Made by a program: the position numbers and the translations under genes
Assembly (NCBI GenBank): GCA_026126065.1
Contig: JAHCJY010000003.1
Location: 248,001-312,000, forward strand
Direction of reading: 5' to 3'
Length of the DNA: 64,000 nucleotides
DNA from: Bauldia sp.
GTDB taxonomy: Bacteria; Pseudomonadota; Alphaproteobacteria; Rhizobiales; Kaistiaceae
Shown here: piece after piece, positions 45,108 through 55,080 of the stretch
How the letters are laid out: each line of letters begins with the position of its first letter
Numbering within the stretch: the stretch's first letter is position 1
Notes under the pieces: model-generated
Database searches by the model: none
Seen by the model: only the letters and a program-made list of their open reading frames with translations
Told to the model about the DNA's origin: nothing

Positions 45108-45436
45108 GAGACCGCTCCCGAGAGCTTCGCCCGCTCGGCGTCGCCATAGACCACGGTCGGCCCCTTGGCGCGGATCGCCTCGCGAAGGCGCACCGGCACG
45201 GGAACGCCGTCCGTGACGGTGACGTCGATCGGGTAGGGATCGATCAGGAAGCGCCCGACGACGCCCTCGACGCCGAACGCGGTGCCGGCGTCGAGTTCCG
45301 GCCCGTCGGCGAAGGTGACCGCATCGGCGATATCCGTCACCCAGGTCCGGTCCGGCCCGATGAAGATGACGAGCCCGTCGGCGAGGCGGTTGGCGGTGAT
45401 GACTTTCCGGGGTCCGGCGACGGCGGCCTTGAACAT
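45104..45436 (-). CDS. DUF2849 protein
   Basis: A 110-residue cytosolic protein of the DUF2849 family: KVITANRLADGLVIFIGPD, WVTDIADAVTFADG, AFGVEGVVGRFLIDPYPIDVTV, then VPVRLREAIRAKGPTVVYG. The family is found almost only in alphaproteobacteria directly upstream of sulfite reductase and downstream of siroheme synthase, as here. Its biochemical role is unknown. It starts nine bases after the cysG stop. Confidence 0.9.
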   Translation of the reverse strand: MFKAAVAGPRKVITANRLADGLVIFIGPDRTWVTDIADAVTFADGPELDAGTAFGVEGVVGRFLIDPYPIDVTVTDGVPVPVRLREAIRAKGPTVVYGDAERAKLSGAVS

Positions 45437-45445
45437 GATCTTCTC

Positions 45446-46861
45446 CTAGGCCGCGAGTTCGGCGAGGGGCGACGGGCGGAGCGCGAGCGCGCCCTCGGCC
45501 ACGACGTCCCCGATGAGGATGAGGGCGGGGCTGTTGCCTTCGGCGCGGCCGGCGATCCGGCCGAGTTCGTCGAGCCGTCCGGCGTAGCAGCGCTGCGTCG
45601 GCAGCGAGGCGTTCTCGATCACCGCGACCGGCGTGCCGGGCCGCAGCCCGGCATTGATGAGCTGCGCGGCGACCTTCGGCGCCACCGTGAGGCCCATGTA
45701 GACGGCAACCGTCGCCCCCGCGAGCGCGACGCCGGCCCAGTTCGGCAGCGTCTCGCCAAGGGCGTCGTGGCCGGTGGCAAAGACAAGCGAGGAGGCGACG
45801 TTACGGAGCGTCAGCGGAATCTCGGCCTCCGCTGCGGCCGCGAAGGCGGCGGTAATGCCGGGCACGATGTCGAACGGAATGCCGTCGTCACGGAGCGCCA
45901 CCATCTCTTCGCCGGCGCGGCCAAAAATCAGCGGATCGCCGGACTTCAGCCGGACGACGCGGCGTCCGGCCTTCGCCTCGCGCACGAGAATCGCGTTGAT
46001 CTCGTCCTGCGAGGCGGAGTGGTGGCCCTTCTTCTTGCCGACATAGATGCGCTCGGCATCGCGCCGGCCCATCGCCACGACCTCGGTCGGGACCAGCCGG
46101 TCGAACACGATGACATCCGCTTCCTGGAGGACGCGCTGCGCCCGGAGCGTCAGGAGGTCCGCTGCGCCCGGCCCCGCGCCGACCAGCGAGACGTGGCCGA
46201 CGGCGTGGTCGCCCTCGGCGAGCGCCCGGCGCGCCTCGGCCTCGGCTTCTTCGGGGAGGCCTGCGAACACCTTCTCGGCGATCGGGCCGCGGAAGAAGCG
46301 CGCCCAGAACCGCCGGCGGCCTTCGGTGGTGCCGATGGCGCCGCTCACCGACGAGCGGAGTTTCTCGGCGAGCGCCGCCAGGTCGCCGAACGCAGGGGAA
46401 AGGAGTGCCTCGATCCGCGCCCGGACGTGCCGCGACAGCACCGGCGCCACGCCGGCCGTGCCGATGGCGACGGCGAGCGGCGCGCGGTTGACGATCGCGG
46501 GGGTGTGGAAATCGCAGAGTTCCGGCCGGTCGACGACGTTGACGGGAATGCCCGCGCCCTTGGCGAGCGCGTGATAGCGGCGGTCGAGCGCTTCGTCCCC
46601 GGTGCCGATGAAGGCGAGCACCACCCCCACGAAATCGGCCGCTTCGGGTGCGCGGCCGACCAGCTTCGCGCCGGCCTGCACAGCGTCATGGATCAGTTCG
46701 CCCGAGGGGGCCTCGGCGAAAACCTCGATGGCAGCGCGGGTCTCGGAGAGCAGGCGCACCTTCGCTGCTGCCGCCTCGCCCGAGCCGACGACGACCACCC
46801 GCCGCCCATCCACCTGGTGGAAGGCGGGGAATACGCCGAGTTTCCGTGCCGCGTCCGGCAT
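45446..46861 (-). CDS. cysG: Siroheme synthase CysG (fused dehydrogenase/ferrochelatase and uroporphyrinogen methyltransferase)
   Basis: A 471-residue three-function enzyme making siroheme for the sulfite reductase. Residues 1-210 are the precorrin-2 dehydrogenase/sirohydrochlorin ferrochelatase part, with a Rossmann motif VVVVGSGEAAAAKV. Residues 220-470 are the SAM-dependent uroporphyrinogen-III methyltransferase, with VSLVGAGPGAADLLTLRA, YVGKKKGHHSASQDEIN and RLKSGDPLIFGRAGEE. It is the first gene of the minus-strand sulfur assimilation operon, whose promoter should lie in 46862-47187. Confidence 0.94.
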   Translation of the reverse strand: MPDAARKLGVFPAFHQVDGRRVVVVGSGEAAAAKVRLLSETRAAIEVFAEAPSGELIHDAVQAGAKLVGRAPEAADFVGVVLAFIGTGDEALDRRYHALAKGAGIPVNVVDRPELCDFHTPAIVNRAPLAVAIGTAGVAPVLSRHVRARIEALLSPAFGDLAALAEKLRSSVSGAIGTTEGRRRFWARFFRGPIAEKVFAGLPEEAEAEARRALAEGDHAVGHVSLVGAGPGAADLLTLRAQRVLQEADVIVFDRLVPTEVVAMGRRDAERIYVGKKKGHHSASQDEINAILVREAKAGRRVVRLKSGDPLIFGRAGEEMVALRDDGIPFDIVPGITAAFAAAAEAEIPLTLRNVASSLVFATGHDALGETLPNWAGVALAGATVAVYMGLTVAPKVAAQLINAGLRPGTPVAVIENASLPTQRCYAGRLDELGRIAGRAEGNSPALILIGDVVAEGALALRPSPLAELAA

Positions 46862-47187
46862 CAGGGAACCTCTCCAAAGACGATGGCGCCCGGCCGTTGC
46901 GGACCGGGCGTACAGGAAGCGGAATGTAGGGGCCGCGGCAGCGTTCTACGACGCTACCGGTTCCAAACTGGTTGCCGGCTGCAGAAAACAATTCTCCGCG
47001 ACTGCCGGGGCGGGGGAGGCGAATCCACGACTGCGGCTCCGCTGCAACACTGCGGGGCATTCCCGATTGCGCCACATTTGCGCACCGGATTTTGCCCGCA
47101 TTCACTCCGATCACGGCAACCCAAGGGCGTGCCTTTACCCTGGTCGGGGCGGCCAATAAACTCCGCGCCCTCACGGAGGGGAATTCC
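46862..47187. promoter_or_regulatory. Divergent promoter region between cysG and the alpha-2-macroglobulin gene
   Basis: 326 bases with no gene. A hairpin (CGCCCGGCC...GGACCGGGCG, about 46887-46910) lies just upstream of cysG and would be in its leader mRNA. The other end holds the GGAGGGG ribosome-binding site of the plus-strand gene. I could not match the leader to a known riboswitch or identify a clear promoter. Confidence 0.45.
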
Positions 47188-50100
47188 ATGTTGCGTGTCG
47201 TCCGCCGCACGCTCGTTGCCGTTCTCGGCCTCGGGCTCGCGATAGCAACCTTCACGCCTGCCGCTGCCCAGCAGACGGGTCTCCTCCGCCAGCTGATCAC
47301 GACGCCGAACGCCGACTACACCGGCTTCGACTACGAGACGATCCGCAACACCACGCAGGACGCCTGCGAGGCAGCCTGTCTCGGCGACAATCGCTGCCGG
47401 GCCTTCACGTTCAACACGGACGCCAACTGGTGCTTCCTGAAGAACGATTTCGGCGCCCTCAGCCACGCCAACGCCGCCGTCGCCGGCCGCATCGTCAACC
47501 TCTCCCAGCCGGTCGAGTCGCTCGAGCGCATCCGCGTTGCCGAACTCGACTTCCTCTCCGCCGATCTCATTGACCGCGCCCGCGCCTTTACCGCTTCGCT
47601 CGACACCGTCTTCCTGCCCGGCACCCGCTCCTACGGCGACCTGATCCGTGCCGGCGGCACCGCGGCCAGCGCCAACGACAACCTCCTCGCGTCCTCCCTC
47701 TTTGGCGCTGCGCTCTCGCTCGCCGACGAAGACCCGAAGGCCTGGCTCGAATTCGGCCGTGCCAACCTCGCCCGCGCGGGCCAGACCTTCGACGAGCGCC
47801 AGCAGATTCGCGACCGCGCGACGTCCGCTGCGATCAACGCCTATCTCCGCTCCGAGGACGATGCCGCGCGCGCTTCCGCACTCCTTCTCCTCACCGACGC
47901 GCTCGAGCAGCGCCAGATCTGGCGGCCCGCCATCAAGGCGCTCCGTGCCGCCATCGCGCTCCGCCCGAACGCCGACCTGCAGCAGCGCCTCGACACGATG
48001 GTCGCCCAGCACGGCTTCCGCATCGTCACCCACACCGTGGACTCCGACTCCGACGCGCCGCGCATCTGCGTGGTCTTCTCCGATCCGATCCCCGTCTCGC
48101 GGCCGGGGCTGGCCGACTACGTCACCGCCGAGGGCGGCCCGGGCCTCGCGATCGAGCCGGAATCAACCCAGATCTGCGTCGACGGCGTCCGCCACGGCTC
48201 GCGCTACCGCATCCAGATCCGCGCCGGCCTGCCGGCCGTTGACGGCGAGGTCCTTGCCACCACTGCCGTCATCGACGTGTTCGTGCCCGATCGCTCGGCC
48301 TGGGTGGGCTTTGCCGGCACGGCCTATGTGCTGCCGGCCGGCCCGCAGCCGACCATCCCGATCCAGTCGATCAATGCGCCGGAGGCCGAGGTCCAGATCT
48401 ACCGGATCGGCGACCGCAGCCTGGCCTTCGCGCTCCGCGAGGGCATCTTCCTCAGCCAGCTCGAGCCCTACCGCGCCCAGGATATCGCCTACACCTACGG
48501 CGCCCTCATCTGGGAAGGCGCGCTCGAGATCGACGTCGAGACCAACCAGATGATCACGACCGCGATCCCGGTCGAGGACGCCCTGGGAGAACAGCAGCCG
48601 GGGGTCTACGTCATCACCGCCCGCGTGCCCGGTGCGCTCCAGGACGACTACTGGGATCCGGTCGCCACGCAGTGGTTCGTGATTTCCGACCTCGGCATCT
48701 CGACGCTCTCGGCCAATGACGGCATCCACGCCGTCATCCGCTCGCTGTCGACCGCGCAGCCAGAAGCCGGCATCACCGTCCGCCTCGTCGCCCGCAACAA
48801 CGAGGTGCTCGGCGAGGCCGTGACCGACGCGGAAGGCCATGTCCGCTTCGACGCCGGCCTTGCCCGCGGCGCGGGCGGCAACGCCCCGCAGGTCGTCATC
48901 GCGGAGACGGCGGAGGGCGACTACGCCTTCCTCGACCTGACGCGGAGCGCGTTCGACCTCACCGACCGCGGCGTCGCCGGCCGCCCCGCGCCGGGCGCCA
49001 TCGACGCCTATATGCGTACCGAGCGCGGCGTGTACCGCCCGGGCGAGACCGTCCATGTGACGGCGCTCGTCCGCGACAGCCGCGCCCGCGCGGTCGCAGG
49101 CCTGCCGATGACGCTCGTCATCGAGCGCCCCGACGGCGTCGAGCAGAGCCGCGTCGTCCTGAACGACGAGGTTCTTGGCGGCTACCACTACGCCCTCGAC
49201 CTGTCGGCCGGCGCGATGCGCGGCTCGTGGCGCCTTCGCCTCTACAGCGATCCGGACGGCGCGCCGGTCGAAGAGGAATCGTTCCTCGTCGAGGATTTCG
49301 AGCCGGAACGGCTGGCCTTCGACCTTTCGACGACCGCGACCGCATTCGACCTGTTCGGCCCGACCGACATCGACGTCGCCGCGCGCTACCTCTACGGCGC
49401 CACCGCGCCCGACCTCACCGTCACCGGCGACATCGCCGTCCGGCCGGTGCGCTCGCTCGCAGCGTTCCCCGGCTACCAGTTCGGCCGCGAGGACGATCCG
49501 TTCGAGCGCATCGTCGAGCCGATCGACGCGGCGCCGCAGACGGACGCCGAGGGCAACGCCGTCGTTACCGTATACCTCCCCGCGGTGCAGTCGACGACAC
49601 TCCTCCTCCAGGGTGAGGCCGTCATGCGGCTCACCGACACGTCGGGCCGTGCCGTCGAGCGCCGGCTGGTGCTGCCGGTCACGCCGGACGGCCCGCGCAT
49701 CGGCGTGCGGCCGACCTTCGACTACGGCGTACCGGAAGGCGGCCCGGCCCAGTTCGACGTCATCGCCATCGGCCCGGACTTTGCCCGGACGGACCTCGAC
49801 GACGTCGAGTGGACGCTGCTTCGCGTCGAGACCGACTACCAGTGGTATTCGTCGTCCGGCGTGTGGCGCTGGCGGGCGATCACCCGGACACAGCGCGTCG
49901 GCTCGGGCACGATCGACCTGTCGGCCACCGGGAATCCGGCCCGCATCACCGCCCCCGTGGAATGGGGTGAGTATCGCCTCGAACTGACCTCGATGGGCTC
50001 GTCCCCGACCTCGACCACGGTCGAGTTCTACGCCGGCTGGTATGTTGCCAACGCCGGCACCGACACGCCGGACGTGCTGCAGGTCGCACTCGACCGGCCG

Positions 50101-52704
50101 TCCTACGCGCTCGGCGAGACGGCAAACCTCCGCCTCGATCCGCAGTTTGCCGGCGTTGCGATGATCGCCGTCGTCGACGACCGCCTGATCCACATGGAGA
50201 TGGTGGACGTGCCCGCGGAGGGGACGACCGTTCCCCTCACGATCACCGAGGAGTGGGGCCCCGGCGCCTACATCACGGCCACGCTGTTCCGGCCGATGGA
50301 TCTCGACGCCGGCCGCATGCCGGCCCGCGCCCTCGGCCTCACCTGGGCCGAGGTGGAGCCCGGCGACCGCGACCTTTCCGTCACGATCGACGTGCCGGAG
50401 GAAGTCCGCCCGCGTGGACCGCTGACCATTCCGGTCACGATCGACAACCTCGCCCCGGGCACCGAGGCCTATGTCGCGATCGCCGCCGTCGACCTTGGCA
50501 TCCTCAACCTGACGAACTACCAGCCGCCCGCGCCGGACGCCTGGTATTTCGGCCAGCGCCAGCTTGGCACCGAGATCCGCGACCTCTACGGCAACCTCAT
50601 CGACACCACGCAGGGCCAGCTCGGCCGCCTGCGGGTCGGCGGTGACGGCGGCGCGGTCCGCCTCGGCGCCCCGCCGCCCACCACCAAGCTGGTTGCCTTC
50701 CACTCCGGCGTCGTCCGCGTCGACGAGAATGGCGAGGCCACCGTCGAGTTCGAGGTCCCCGACTTCAACGGCACCGTCCGGATCATGGTCCAGGCGTGGT
50801 CGGCCGAGGGCATCGGCAGCGCCGTGAAGGACGTCTTCGTCCGCGATCCGGTGGTGGTGGCGACGACCGTGCCGCGGTTCCTCAACCTCGGCGACGTCTC
50901 GCGCCTCCTCATCGAGGTCAACAATGTCAGCGGCCCGGCGGGCGACTATCGTCTGACGGTGGAAGGGACCGACGAGTTCGGCTTCCCGAACCGCGTCACC
51001 GAGTTCGCCTTCCCGCTGGCTGTGGCGGGGCGGACGACGATCATCCTGCCCATCAGCGCCGACATCATCGGTGACGGCGAGTTCCGCGTGAACCTCACCA
51101 TGCCGGACGGCGAAGTCCTGCCGAAGGACTTCCAGCTTGGCGTTCGCGCCCCCGGCGTGCCGGAGACGCAGCGCAACATCGTCACCATCCCGGCCCAGGG
51201 CGGGACGCTGACGGTGGACGGCACGGCCTTCGGCCGGTTCGTTCCGGGCACCGCCGAACTGACCCTCTCGGTCGGCTCGACGGCGCGGCTCGACGTCGCC
51301 GGCGTCCTCAACGCGCTCGACCGCTACCCCTATGGCTGCGTCGAGCAGACGGCGAGCCGCGCGATGCCGCTGCTCTACCTCAACGAGGTGGCGGCCTCGA
51401 TCGGCATCGCCGCGGACACCGGCGTGGATGATCGCATCCGCCGCGCCGTTGCCTCGGTGCTGGAGAAGCAGGCCTCCTCTGGCGCCTTCGGCCTGTGGGG
51501 TCCGTATGACGACGGTGACCTCTGGCTCGACGCCTACGTCACCGACTTCCTGACCCGGGCCCGCGAGAACGGCTTCGAGGTGCCCGAGCGGGCGTTCTCG
51601 ATCGCGCTCGACAATCTGTCGAACTCGATCGCCTACGCGCCCGATTTCGCGTCGGGTGGCCAGGAGATCGCCTACGCCCTCTACGTCCTTGCCCGCAACG
51701 GCAGGGCGTCGATCGGCGATCTCCGCTACTACCTCGAGGCGAAGCTCACCGCGTTCTCCTCGCCGCTGTCCCGCGCGCAGCTCGGCGCGGCACTCGCGCT
51801 CTACGGCGACATGCCGCGCGCCGAGCGGGCGTTCGCGTCGGCCACCGCAGCCTTCCCGCGGACGGGCGACACGCAGACCGAGCGCCGCACTGACTACGGC
51901 ACGACGCTCCGCGACATGGCCGCGGTGCTTGCGCTCGCCGTCGAGGCCGGAGTGTCGAACGTCGACACCCGCGACCTCACCGTCCGTATTGCGGAGTACC
52001 GCGATGCGCGGCGCTGGACGTCGACGCAGGAGGATGCCTGGACGCTGATGGCGGCCGCCGCCCTCATCGCAAAGGCGAACGACGCGGGCCTCACCATCGA
52101 CGGCGAGGCGATCGATGGCCCGCTGTTCCGCAGCTACTACGACACCGACCTTGCGGTGACCTCGGCGACGGTGACCAACACCGGCCCGGAGGCTGTGGAT
52201 GCCGCCGTAACCGTGACCGGCGTGCCGGTCACGCCGGCGGCCGAAGGCGGCTACGGCTTCACCATCGAGCGCCGCTACTTCCGGCCGGACGGCACGGAGG
52301 TCGACGTCTCGACGGTGGCGCAGAACGAGCGGTTCGTCGTCACGCTGACCGTGACGGAGACGCAGGTGCCGTGGCGCACCGGCCGCGTCCTCATCGTCGA
52401 CCCGCTGCCCGCCGGCTTCGAGATCGAGAACTCCAACCTCTCGCTCTCGGGCGACGTGAGCCGGTACCCGTGGCTGTCCGCCGAGGCGTATATCGAGCAC
52501 GCCGAAAGCCGCACCGACCGCTACGTCGCCTCGCTGAACCGCTACTCGTCCTCACCGACGCAGTACACGGTCGCCTACACGGTGCGCGCCGTGTCGCCGG
52601 GCAATTTCGTCCACCCCGCCGCCGTGGTCGAGGACATGTACCGCCCCGACCTCCGCGCCAACACCGCGACCACCACGGTCGAGGTGGTGGGGCCGACGCA
52701 GTAG
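47188..52704 (+). CDS. yfhM: Bacterial alpha-2-macroglobulin with N-terminal PAN domain (YfhM-like)
   Basis: An 1838-residue periplasmic protease trap. The signal peptide ends PAAAQQT. A PAN/apple-type domain follows (residues about 30-95; ACEAACLGDNRCRAFTF, NWCFLKNDF), then a helical stretch, the macroglobulin MG domains (NGGV-type segment RGVYRPGETVHVTALVRD) and the thioester domain. The internal thioester motif CVEQ is intact at Cys1384-Gln1387 (PYGCVEQTASRAMPLL), so it can trap attacking proteases covalently. No lipobox is present, unlike E. coli YfhM, so it may be soluble. Start ATG 47188 has GGAGGGG upstream. The next gene is pbpC, the usual partner, which repairs peptidoglycan at breach sites. 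Confidence 0.94.
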   Translation: MLRVVRRTLVAVLGLGLAIATFTPAAAQQTGLLRQLITTPNADYTGFDYETIRNTTQDACEAACLGDNRCRAFTFNTDANWCFLKNDFGALSHANAAVAGRIVNLSQPVESLERIRVAELDFLSADLIDRARAFTASLDTVFLPGTRSYGDLIRAGGTAASANDNLLASSLFGAALSLADEDPKAWLEFGRANLARAGQTFDERQQIRDRATSAAINAYLRSEDDAARASALLLLTDALEQRQIWRPAIKALRAAIALRPNADLQQRLDTMVAQHGFRIVTHTVDSDSDAPRICVVFSDPIPVSRPGLADYVTAEGGPGLAIEPESTQICVDGVRHGSRYRIQIRAGLPAVDGEVLATTAVIDVFVPDRSAWVGFAGTAYVLPAGPQPTIPIQSINAPEAEVQIYRIGDRSLAFALREGIFLSQLEPYRAQDIAYTYGALIWEGALEIDVETNQMITTAIPVEDALGEQQPGVYVITARVPGALQDDYWDPVATQWFVISDLGISTLSANDGIHAVIRSLSTAQPEAGITVRLVARNNEVLGEAVTDAEGHVRFDAGLARGAGGNAPQVVIAETAEGDYAFLDLTRSAFDLTDRGVAGRPAPGAIDAYMRTERGVYRPGETVHVTALVRDSRARAVAGLPMTLVIERPDGVEQSRVVLNDEVLGGYHYALDLSAGAMRGSWRLRLYSDPDGAPVEEESFLVEDFEPERLAFDLSTTATAFDLFGPTDIDVAARYLYGATAPDLTVTGDIAVRPVRSLAAFPGYQFGREDDPFERIVEPIDAAPQTDAEGNAVVTVYLPAVQSTTLLLQGEAVMRLTDTSGRAVERRLVLPVTPDGPRIGVRPTFDYGVPEGGPAQFDVIAIGPDFARTDLDDVEWTLLRVETDYQWYSSSGVWRWRAITRTQRVGSGTIDLSATGNPARITAPVEWGEYRLELTSMGSSPTSTTVEFYAGWYVANAGTDTPDVLQVALDRPSYALGETANLRLDPQFAGVAMIAVVDDRLIHMEMVDVPAEGTTVPLTITEEWGPGAYITATLFRPMDLDAGRMPARALGLTWAEVEPGDRDLSVTIDVPEEVRPRGPLTIPVTIDNLAPGTEAYVAIAAVDLGILNLTNYQPPAPDAWYFGQRQLGTEIRDLYGNLIDTTQGQLGRLRVGGDGGAVRLGAPPPTTKLVAFHSGVVRVDENGEATVEFEVPDFNGTVRIMVQAWSAEGIGSAVKDVFVRDPVVVATTVPRFLNLGDVSRLLIEVNNVSGPAGDYRLTVEGTDEFGFPNRVTEFAFPLAVAGRTTIILPISADIIGDGEFRVNLTMPDGEVLPKDFQLGVRAPGVPETQRNIVTIPAQGGTLTVDGTAFGRFVPGTAELTLSVGSTARLDVAGVLNALDRYPYGCVEQTASRAMPLLYLNEVAASIGIAADTGVDDRIRRAVASVLEKQASSGAFGLWGPYDDGDLWLDAYVTDFLTRARENGFEVPERAFSIALDNLSNSIAYAPDFASGGQEIAYALYVLARNGRASIGDLRYYLEAKLTAFSSPLSRAQLGAALALYGDMPRAERAFASATAAFPRTGDTQTERRTDYGTTLRDMAAVLALAVEAGVSNVDTRDLTVRIAEYRDARRWTSTQEDAWTLMAAAALIAKANDAGLTIDGEAIDGPLFRSYYDTDLAVTSATVTNTGPEAVDAAVTVTGVPVTPAAEGGYGFTIERRYFRPDGTEVDVSTVAQNERFVVTLTVTETQVPWRTGRVLIVDPLPAGFEIENSNLSLSGDVSRYPWLSAEAYIEHAESRTDRYVASLNRYSSSPTQYTVAYTVRAVSPGNFVHPAAVVEDMYRPDLRANTATTTVEVVGPTQ

Positions 52705-52746
52705 GCACATCGCATGGCCGGCGATCGGCCTCCGGGACCAACGACC

Positions 52747-52874
52747 CCTTCCCCCTCCCCCCTTGAGGGGGAGGGTTGGGAGGGCCTCGGCCGCCCCGAC
52801 GGGCGCAAGCGGCGCGAACGCCGCGGAGGGGGGCATACCCCCCTCTCTGTCTCTCCCCCTCAAGGGGGGAGAGG
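52747..52874. repeat. Extragenic palindrome between the alpha-2-macroglobulin and pbpC genes
   Basis: The left hairpin CCCTCCCCC...GGGGGAGGG (about 52753-52775) and right hairpin CTCTCCCC...GGGGAGAG (52851-52873) flank a GC-rich middle. The outer arms also complement each other. The form is a known proteobacterial repetitive palindrome. The 3' arm of the right hairpin overlaps the pbpC ribosome-binding site. Confidence 0.85.
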
Positions 52875-52885
52875 ACCCTACGATG
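52864..52885 (+). promoter_or_regulatory. pbpC ribosome-binding site inside a hairpin arm
   Basis: GGGGGGAGAGGA ends eight bases before ATG 52883 and is the only good Shine-Dalgarno sequence there. The same bases form the 3' arm of the right-hand palindrome hairpin, so folding would hide the site. The strong site decides the ATG 52883 start over the longer frame. Confidence 0.6.
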
Positions 52886-55048
52886 TCCGCCGAAGCCGCT
52901 GCGTCCACAACGGTCGGACCTCAAAGGCTGGGTTCGCCCGTTCTCCCATCAAGGAAATCCCGCCGCCGCTGGACCGCGGCGTTCCTCGTCCTGTGGTCCG
53001 GCGCGACCGCATTCGCCATCGCCGCGCTCGTCCTCCTCGCCACCGTCCAGGACATCCGCGGCACCCTGCCACCGATCCCGCATCCGCAGGACGTCGCGAC
53101 CTCGCCCGTCGTGCTCGATCGCAACGGCCTCCTCCTCCGCCCCTTCACGATCGGCGACGGCCGCTGGCGCCTGCCCGCCACCCGGGCCGATGTCGATCCG
53201 CTCTTCTTCGAAATGCTGTTCGCCTACGAGGACCGCCGGTTCTACGACCATGGCGGCGTGGACTGGTCCGCGATGGTGCGCGCCGCGGTGCAGTATGCCG
53301 GGGCGGGCGCCATCGTCTCCGGCGGTTCCACCATCACCATGCAGGTCGCGCGGCTGCTGGATGGCGGCGACACGCGGAGCCTCTCCGGCAAACTCAGGCA
53401 GATCGTCTTCGCGCAGGAGATCGATCGCCGGCTAGGCAAGGACGAGATTCTCGACCTCTACCTGACGCTCGCGCCCTATGGCGGCAACCTCGAGGGTATC
53501 CGCGCCGCGACGCTCGCTTACTTCGGCAAGGAGCCCGCGCGCCTTACGCCCGCCGAGGCGGCGCTCCTTGTCGCGCTGCCGCAGTCGCCCGAGGCGCGCC
53601 GGCCGGATCGCGATCCGGAGGCCGCCCGCGCGGCGCGCGATCGCGTCCTCGATCGCATGGTGACGGCGGGCGTCCTCATCCCCGAGGAGGCCGAGGCCGC
53701 GAAGAGCGAGGACATCCCGACCGGCCGCCGCCCCTTCCCAATCATCGCCGCGCATCTGGCGGAGGCCGCGGTGCTGGCGAACCCCGGCGCCCGAAGCCAC
53801 GTACTCACCATCGACCGCACCTGGCAGCTCGCGCTCGAACGCCTCGCGGCCGACCGCGCTTCCGCGCTCGGCCAGAGCATCTCCGTGGCCATCGTCCTGG
53901 CGGATCACCGCACGGGCGAGATCCTCGCCTCGGTCGGTTCGGCCGGCCTTTTCTCCGAGGGCCGCGAGGGCTTCATCGACATGACGCGGGCGATTCGCTC
54001 GCCCGGATCGACGCTGAAACCCTTCATCTACGGGCTCGCCTTCGAGATGGGCCTCGCCCACCCCGAGAGCTTGATCGAGGATCGTCCGACCGGGTTCGGC
54101 GACTACACGCCCGTGAACTTCGACGGCTTCTACCGCGGCACCGTTACGATCCGCGAGGCGTTGCAGCAGTCGCTCAACGTGCCGGCCGTGATCGTGCTGG
54201 ACGCCGTAGGTCCGGCCCAGCTCGTCGCCCGGCTCCGCCGCTCGGGCGCCAGCCCCAGGCTTCCGTCGCTCGCCGCGCCCGGCCTTGCCGTGGGCCTAGG
54301 CGGCGTCGGCATCACGCTCCGCGACCTCGTGGCGGCCTACGCCGCGATCGCCAACCGCGGCGTTGCCGTGCCGCTTACCGACGGCGTCAACACGACGCCG
54401 CGTCTCGACACCAGCGCACAGGTGCTCGACCCCGCCGCCGCCTGGTACGTCACCGACATCCTCGCCGGCGTGCTGCCGCCGTCGAACGGTTCGGCCGGCC
54501 GCGTGGCGTACAAGACCGGAACGTCCTACGGCTACCGGGATGCCTGGGCGATCGGCTTCGACGGGCGACACGTCATCGGCGTCTGGGTCGGCCGGCCCGA
54601 CGGCGCGCCGATCCCCGGCCTCTCCGGCATCGGGGCCGCCGCGCCCATCCTGTTCGAGAGCTTCGACCGCCTCGGCGGCCGCACCGAGCCGCTGCCGCTC
54701 GCCCCGGCCGGCGTGGTGATCGCCACCACCGCCGGCCTCCCCGAGCCGCTCCGGCGAGTCCGCCACACCGAGCCATCGGTCGTGGCCCGCGATCCGTCGC
54801 CCGAGATCACCTTCCCGCCCAACGGGGTCCGCGTCGACCTCGGCATCGCGGGCGGCGACCCGCAGCCCCTCGTCATCGAAGTCAGGAACGGCGCCCCGCC
54901 CTTCACCTTCCTTGCCAACGGCCTGCCGATCGGCCGCGCGGCTTTCGCACGCTCGGAGACCTGGGAGCCGGACGGCGCGGGCTTCGTGACGCTGGCGGTG
55001 ATCGACGGGGCGGGGCGGTCGTCGCGGGTGACGGTGTTTGTGGAGTAG
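52883..55048 (+). CDS. pbpC: Penicillin-binding protein 1C
   Basis: A 721-residue bifunctional peptidoglycan synthase. One N-terminal membrane helix (AFLVLWSGATAFAIAALVLLA) is followed by a transglycosylase domain with Glu116 in YEDRRFYDHGGVDW and GGSTITMQVARLL. The transpeptidase domain has SxxK at Ser376-Lys379 (PGSTLKPFIYG), SLN in QQSLNVP and KTG at Lys544 (KTGTSYGYRDAW). A C-terminal beta domain (PBP1C-specific, ITFPPNGVRVDL) completes the type. It is found with alpha-2-macroglobulin genes in many bacteria, and the pair is thought to defend and repair the envelope. Confidence 0.95.
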   Translation: MSAEAAASTTVGPQRLGSPVLPSRKSRRRWTAAFLVLWSGATAFAIAALVLLATVQDIRGTLPPIPHPQDVATSPVVLDRNGLLLRPFTIGDGRWRLPATRADVDPLFFEMLFAYEDRRFYDHGGVDWSAMVRAAVQYAGAGAIVSGGSTITMQVARLLDGGDTRSLSGKLRQIVFAQEIDRRLGKDEILDLYLTLAPYGGNLEGIRAATLAYFGKEPARLTPAEAALLVALPQSPEARRPDRDPEAARAARDRVLDRMVTAGVLIPEEAEAAKSEDIPTGRRPFPIIAAHLAEAAVLANPGARSHVLTIDRTWQLALERLAADRASALGQSISVAIVLADHRTGEILASVGSAGLFSEGREGFIDMTRAIRSPGSTLKPFIYGLAFEMGLAHPESLIEDRPTGFGDYTPVNFDGFYRGTVTIREALQQSLNVPAVIVLDAVGPAQLVARLRRSGASPRLPSLAAPGLAVGLGGVGITLRDLVAAYAAIANRGVAVPLTDGVNTTPRLDTSAQVLDPAAAWYVTDILAGVLPPSNGSAGRVAYKTGTSYGYRDAWAIGFDGRHVIGVWVGRPDGAPIPGLSGIGAAAPILFESFDRLGGRTEPLPLAPAGVVIATTAGLPEPLRRVRHTEPSVVARDPSPEITFPPNGVRVDLGIAGGDPQPLVIEVRNGAPPFTFLANGLPIGRAAFARSETWEPDGAGFVTLAVIDGAGRSSRVTVFVE

Positions 55049-55080
55049 GGGCGAAAGCCGAGCCTGGCCCTTCCCCAGTT

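Noticed and set aside
46887..46910. Hairpin upstream of cysG as a riboswitch
   Set aside because: A single GC-rich hairpin without any conserved riboswitch core or nearby anti-terminator that I can match.
48163..52500. 1445-residue open frame on the minus strand
   Set aside because: Antisense to the alpha-2-macroglobulin gene; Arg/Asp/Glu/Val-biased sequence with no motifs, caused by high third-position GC.
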